A DNA stretch of 64,000 nt from contig JBMNRU010000004.1 of the NCBI GenBank assembly GCA_050944855.1, positions 1 through 64,000 of the forward strand, read 5' to 3'. The position numbers were made by a program, and so were the translations under genes. The stretch is from Lactonifactor sp050944855 (GTDB taxonomy: Bacteria; Bacillota; Clostridia; Lachnospirales; Lachnospiraceae). Shown piece by piece: positions 60,435-64,000 of this stretch (the stretch's first letter is position 1; every line of letters starts with the position of its first letter). The notes under the pieces were generated by a model. The model saw only the letters and a program-made list of their open reading frames with translations. It searched no databases and had not been told where the DNA came from.

Positions 60435-60868
60435 TTTTAAAAGAATTCTATCTGACAAACTCAAGCACTGGGCAAGCTTTTTGTCAGATAGATTTCAGTT
60501 TTAAAAGATTCTATCTGACAAACATAAGTCCAGGGCGACCTTTTTGTCAGATAGATTTTAACTTTGAAAGATTCTAGATGACCAGTTCAGGCTTTTTTGT
60601 CAAATAGATTCTAATTTTGAAAGATTCTGGATAACCAGTTCAAGCCTTTTCGGCAGATAGATTCCAATTTTGAGAGAGTTCTAGATGACAAAAATCTGTT
60701 TAAGGTGACCTTTTCATCAGATAGATTCCAATTTTAAGAGAATTCTAGATGACAAGAATCTGTTTAAGGTGACTTTTTCATCGGATAGATTCTGATTTCA
60801 AAAGATTCTAGCCGACCAGCTCAAGCCCTGACAACCTTTTCGCCAGACTAATTACAGATTGAAAGTGG
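60420..60868. repeat. Tandem array of about seven hairpin-forming repeats
   Basis: Copies begin near 60420, 60484, 60547, 60600, 60653, 60717 and 60781, with a degenerate eighth near 60844. The period is 63-64 bases, except for two 53-base units. Each opens with a variant of TCAGATAGATT, continues with an AT-rich centre, and closes with a variant of TTCTATCTGA. The first two copies thus form stems of about 10 bp (for example GTCAGATAGA / TCTATCTGAC), while later ones are imperfect. A pyrimidine-rich CCTTTTT tract separates units. This is not a CRISPR array, since the connecting segments are also repeated. No gene overlaps except the 3' end of the small membrane protein. Confidence 0.8.
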
Positions 60869-60890
60869 GCTAAAGCACCATGGAAACGTA

Positions 60891-60946
60891 AAAAAGTAGC
60901 GTTTCTGTCCTCCCCGCAGGGAGATGAGAAACGCTGCGTCTTTTTT
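60891..60946. terminator. Terminator between the repeat array and the COG2426 gene
   Basis: GCGTTTCT (60899-60906) / AGAAACGC (60927-60934) with an inner CTCC/GGAG pairing is flanked by AAAAA before and TTTTTT after. It can serve both strands and reaches the stop of the convergent gene. Confidence 0.7.
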
Positions 60947-61445
60947 AACTCACTAAATGTCCTAACACGCCATAGCTTACGATCAGCATGATCACAGATG
61001 CCATAGCAAGTCCGAGAAGAATGGCCGGCACGGACTTCTTAAGGTCCACCTCTAACAGAGAAGCGATCAGAGCTCCCGTCCAGCCTCCCGTTCCGGGAAG
61101 GGGAATTCCCACGAAGAGAACCAGCCCCCAAAATTCCATCGTTTTAATCTTATCACTTTTTCCCATCGCTCTTTTCTCAAGTTTTTCGATAAGGGGACAG
61201 AAAATAGGTACTTTCTTCAGCCATTTAAAAATCTGTTTAATAAACAACAAAATAAACGGTATGGGGATAATATTTCCGACTACACAGATAATGGTCGCTG
61301 TAACGATCGGCACCTTCAGCATAGAAGCCAGCAGAAGACCGCCGCGAAGTTCCAGAATAGGAACCATGGATACCAGAAAAACTGCCATTTCGGGTGAAAG
61401 AAAGCCCGGCATATTTTCATAAAACCACTGTACTAATACTTCCAT
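60945..61445 (-). CDS. COG2426-type small membrane protein (putative small multidrug export family)
   Basis: It has 166 residues with about four membrane helices. The motif VPILELRGGLLLA (about 28-40), the central GNIIPIPFILLF, and PLPGTGGWTGALIAS (about 115-129) are typical of this conserved family. Despite the common label, transport activity has not been clearly shown for the family. It lies downstream of an aminotransferase gene (17-base gap) on the same strand. Confidence 0.83.
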   Translation of the reverse strand: MEVLVQWFYENMPGFLSPEMAVFLVSMVPILELRGGLLLASMLKVPIVTATIICVVGNIIPIPFILLFIKQIFKWLKKVPIFCPLIEKLEKRAMGKSDKIKTMEFWGLVLFVGIPLPGTGGWTGALIASLLEVDLKKSVPAILLGLAMASVIMLIVSYGVLGHLVS

Positions 61446-61462
61446 AATCTCTCCTGTTCTCT

Positions 61463-62653
61463 CTACTCCTGAATATATGTTTCAGCCAGTTTCTGAAAGC
61501 CCGGCATGGCATTCATAATCGTCTCATAAGCTACGCAGTATGCGATCCTTACATAACCGGGGCAGGCAAAGGAAGAGCCCGGAACAATAAGAATATTGTA
61601 TTTTTTCGCTTCCTCACAAAATGCCTTTTCATCCGGAATCGGAGATTTCACAAACAAATAGAAAGCGCCCTCCGGCTTGATGCACTCAAATCCCAGGTCT
61701 TTTAATCCATAATATAACGCTTCCCGATTCCTGTTATAGAATGGCACATCTACCTGTGCGTCCAGACATTTGGCAATGACACGCTGCATCAGTGACGGGG
61801 CATTGACATAGCCCAGAATACGGGTTGCCACATTGGCCGCTGTCTGCACATCGGCGCTGTCATCTACTTCATCGGGAATGACCAGATAACCAATACGTTC
61901 TCCCGGAAGGGACAAAGATTTACTGTAAGAATAACCTACAATCGTATTATCATAATATTTGGTCAGATAAGGAACCTCCACTCCATCATATGCCAGCTCA
62001 CGATATGGTTCATCCGAGATCAGATAAATAGAAATTCCCAGCTCTTTCTGTTTTTCTTCCATAATAGAGGCCATTTTTTTGATCGTTTCCTCAGAATATA
62101 CCACACCGGTAGGATTATTGGGAGAGTTCACGATAACTGCTTTTGTCCTTGCTGTAATCTTCTGAGCAAACTCCTCCAGATTTGGCTGGAACGTCTTTGT
62201 ATCAGGAGAAATCGCTACTACCTTTCCATCATAATTAGCCGTATAAGAGTTATATTCACCAAAATATGGAGCAAAGGCGATCACCTCATCACCGGGATTC
62301 AATAAGGTTTTTAAAATCACATTCAGCCCACCGGCAGCACCCACTGTCATTACAATATTGTTCAGATGAAAATGTGTGCCAAATCTCTGATTCAGAGACT
62401 GTGCCACTGCTTCCCTTACATCTTCATATCCGGAATTGGCCATATATCCATGGAGCATAACCGGATCGTCCTCATTCAAAATTTCCAGAATCGCTTCCTT
62501 TACTTCTGCGGGAGCCGGTACATTTGGATTTCCAAGGCTAAAGTCAAATACATTCTCTGCTCCATACTGATCTGCCAATTTCTTTCCTTCTTCAAACATG
62601 GCACGGATCACGGAGCTATTCTTTACCAGCCCAACCATTCTATCTGCTATCAT
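61463..62653 (-). CDS. Pyridoxal phosphate-dependent aminotransferase (class I)
   Basis: It has 396 residues. The PLP lysine is in YSYSKSLSLPGERIGYL, the substrate-binding Asn-Pro pair in NSPNNPTGVVYSEE, and the C-terminal Arg in PGYVRIAYC. AAAGGATG before the ATG supports the start. The sequence fits the aspartate/aromatic aminotransferase superfamily, but no close match to a single specificity is evident. Context does not help to choose. Confidence 0.88.
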   Translation of the reverse strand: MIADRMVGLVKNSSVIRAMFEEGKKLADQYGAENVFDFSLGNPNVPAPAEVKEAILEILNEDDPVMLHGYMANSGYEDVREAVAQSLNQRFGTHFHLNNIVMTVGAAGGLNVILKTLLNPGDEVIAFAPYFGEYNSYTANYDGKVVAISPDTKTFQPNLEEFAQKITARTKAVIVNSPNNPTGVVYSEETIKKMASIMEEKQKELGISIYLISDEPYRELAYDGVEVPYLTKYYDNTIVGYSYSKSLSLPGERIGYLVIPDEVDDSADVQTAANVATRILGYVNAPSLMQRVIAKCLDAQVDVPFYNRNREALYYGLKDLGFECIKPEGAFYLFVKSPIPDEKAFCEEAKKYNILIVPGSSFACPGYVRIAYCVAYETIMNAMPGFQKLAETYIQE

Positions 62654-62733
62654 ATATTCTCATCCTTTCTCTTTTTTGTGCATATTTTGTATCATTATAC
62701 TCGTATTGTCTCCAAAGGTCAATGCGAGCCATA

Positions 62734-64000
62734 TTACTGAAATGACAGTTCATACAGATTTGCATACAGTCCTTTTTTCTCCATCAGTTCCTGATGCGTG
62801 CCTTCTTCTGCAATGCCCTCTTCTGTGAGCACCAGGATCCGCTTTGCCTTCCGTATGGTACTCAGGCGGTGCGCAATAACAAACGTAGTCCTGTCTTTTG
62901 CCAGTTCTTCCAGGGAGGCCTGTACGATCTTCTCACTCTCATTATCCAACGCGGAGGTCGCCTCGTCAAAAATCAGGATCGGCGGATTCTTCAAAAAGAC
63001 ACGGGCAATGGAAAGTCTCTGTTTTTGTCCGCCCGAAAGCTTCACACCCCTCTGTCCGATATCCGTGTCATATCCCTGTTCCATACTCATGATAAAGTCA
63101 TGGGCATTGGCCAGTTTCGCCGCGCGAATGACCTCCTCATCTGTAGCGTCCGGCTTTCCGTACCGGATATTTTCCATAATCGTGCCTGCAAACAGATATA
63201 CGTCCTGCTGCACGATTCCAATGTGATGGCGCAGACTGGCAAGCTGAATATCCCGGATATCCCGTCCATCCAGATAAACAGCGCCGCTGTTCACATCATA
63301 AAAGCGGGGAATCAGGCTGCACAGGGTAGTTTTGCCGGCACCGGAACTTCCCACCAGGGCAACATACTCTCCGGCTTTCACGGTCAGATTTACATTATGG
63401 AGTACCTCATCCAGCCCTTCTCCATAGCGGAAGGATACATGGTCAAACACCACCTCTCCTTTTACATCCGTAAGTACTACTGCATCTTCCTTATCCTTAA
63501 TATCCGGAGCAATGGCCATAATCTCTAGAAAACGCTCATATCCGCTGTAGCCGTTTTGGAACTGCTCTGTAAACGTAACCAGTTTCTTCACCGGATCCGT
63601 AAGATTGTTGATGTAAAGAAGAAACGTAACCAGATCTGTCACGTCCAGACGCTGCTTCATGATCAGATACGCTCCCACAAGCATAACCGCTATCGTGATC
63701 AGCGTGGTAAAAGCTCCCATACCGGCGTTGTAGGTGCCCATGTACTGATAGCTTTTTCTCTTCGTATCCACAAACCGGGCATTATCCCGGCCGAATTTCC
63801 GCATCTCTTCCTTTTCATTTGCAAAAGATTTTACCACACGAATTCCGGACAAGCTGTCTTCAATCTGTGTATTCATGTCCGCAATTTTCGCCCGATTCTC
63901 TTTAAACGCATTTTTCATTCGCCGATTAAAGAAAATCGCATAAAAAATCAGAAACGGAGTAAATAAAAATGCAGTCAGAGCAAGTTTCCAGTTGACAAAT
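62734..64000 (-). CDS. ABC exporter (permease plus ATPase), N-terminus beyond the right edge
   Basis: The reading frame continues without stop to the window edge, so the start lies outside and the internal ATG near 63918 is not the true start. The visible part holds the last membrane helices, then the ATPase with Walker A GSSGAGKTT, signature LSGGQKQRLS and Walker B ILIFDEATSALD with the catalytic Glu. It is distinct from the heterodimer at 24627-28117. A multidrug, lipid or peptide exporter role is possible. Confidence 0.9.
   Translation of the reverse strand, partial: FVNWKLALTAFLFTPFLIFYAIFFNRRMKNAFKENRAKIADMNTQIEDSLSGIRVVKSFANEKEEMRKFGRDNARFVDTKRKSYQYMGTYNAGMGAFTTLITIAVMLVGAYLIMKQRLDVTDLVTFLLYINNLTDPVKKLVTFTEQFQNGYSGYERFLEIMAIAPDIKDKEDAVVLTDVKGEVVFDHVSFRYGEGLDEVLHNVNLTVKAGEYVALVGSSGAGKTTLCSLIPRFYDVNSGAVYLDGRDIRDIQLASLRHHIGIVQQDVYLFAGTIMENIRYGKPDATDEEVIRAAKLANAHDFIMSMEQGYDTDIGQRGVKLSGGQKQRLSIARVFLKNPPILIFDEATSALDNESEKIVQASLEELAKDRTTFVIAHRLSTIRKAKRILVLTEEGIAEEGTHQELMEKKGLYANLYELSFQ

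Noticed and set aside
60420..60868. Possible CRISPR array
   Set aside because: The units repeat as a whole, including the segments between the palindromes. There are no unique spacers of constant length, no leader and no cas gene.

Overview
This window is a chromosomal segment from a low-to-mid GC, strictly anaerobic Firmicute, most likely a member of the Lachnospiraceae (Clostridia) and possibly Blautia-like. The evidence is the set of typical housekeeping neighbours: the t6A genes with RNase Z, hprK with a ROK glucokinase, nadABC with niaR, dapL and gatCAB. A class III ribonucleotide reductase, an anaerobic-type life style and a PdaB-like sporulation deacetylase agree with this. No rRNA gene or species marker lies inside the window, so the genus is only an inference. 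No prophage, integrase, transposase or CRISPR array was seen.

Layout. Bases 1-520 hold the promoter and leader of an rRNA operon reading off the left edge, and two tRNA-Ser genes. Bases 550-5240 hold tsaE-tsaB-rimI-small zinc protein-rnz-tsaD-ispD on the minus strand. Bases 5300-9300 hold a cyclophilin, a YigZ protein and a bifunctional penicillin-binding protein. Bases 9350-15430 hold glucokinase, HPr kinase, UvrC and FtsH. Bases 15660-19280 hold a DUF1846 protein, GalE and a sugar nucleotidyltransferase. Bases 19380-24600 hold an MTA/SAH deaminase behind two tandem MATE transporters, then GreA and isopentenyl-diphosphate isomerase. Bases 24600-34400 hold an ABC exporter pair, a TetM-like GTPase fused to a Rae1/YacP-like NYN nuclease, a MoxR-VWA pair and a YkgJ-type cysteine-cluster protein. 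Bases 34500-44050 hold an aldehyde dehydrogenase, NrdD with tandem NrdR boxes, a third MATE protein, and gatCAB behind a zinc-ribbon membrane protein. Bases 44300-51700 hold an AraC regulator, a GNAT enzyme, and a six-gene nadA-nadB-nadC-niaR-dapF-dapL unit. Bases 51800-56050 hold a DMT permease, a second AraC regulator, a tandem glycine riboswitch with its AGCS symporter, and a palindromic repeat element. Bases 56050-60450 hold a degenerate sigma-70-like protein, PdaB, a KdpD/KdpE-like pair, MscL and a small membrane protein. Bases 60420-60870 hold a tandem array of hairpin-forming repeats. The right end carries a COG2426 membrane protein, an aminotransferase and a 5'-truncated ABC exporter.

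How the genes work together. Several units are functionally coherent: tRNA modification and 3' processing (t6A genes plus RNase Z), carbon catabolite control (HprK plus glucokinase), NAD synthesis with its own repressor followed by the meso-diaminopimelate branch, and mischarged-tRNA amidation. A sensor kinase pair sits next to an osmotic safety valve.

The least ordinary items are five. First, the GTPase-NYN fusion joins a ribosome-binding GTPase to a putative A-site mRNA endonuclease. Second, a sigma-like protein keeps the core-binding region but lacks the promoter-melting aromatics and region 4. Third, a repeat element at 55636-56040 contains a 195-bp palindrome and a neighbouring set of interleaved complementary segments. 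Fourth, a roughly seven-unit hairpin array at 60420-60868 begins inside a gene. Fifth, the glycine riboswitch platform is wired like an OFF switch.
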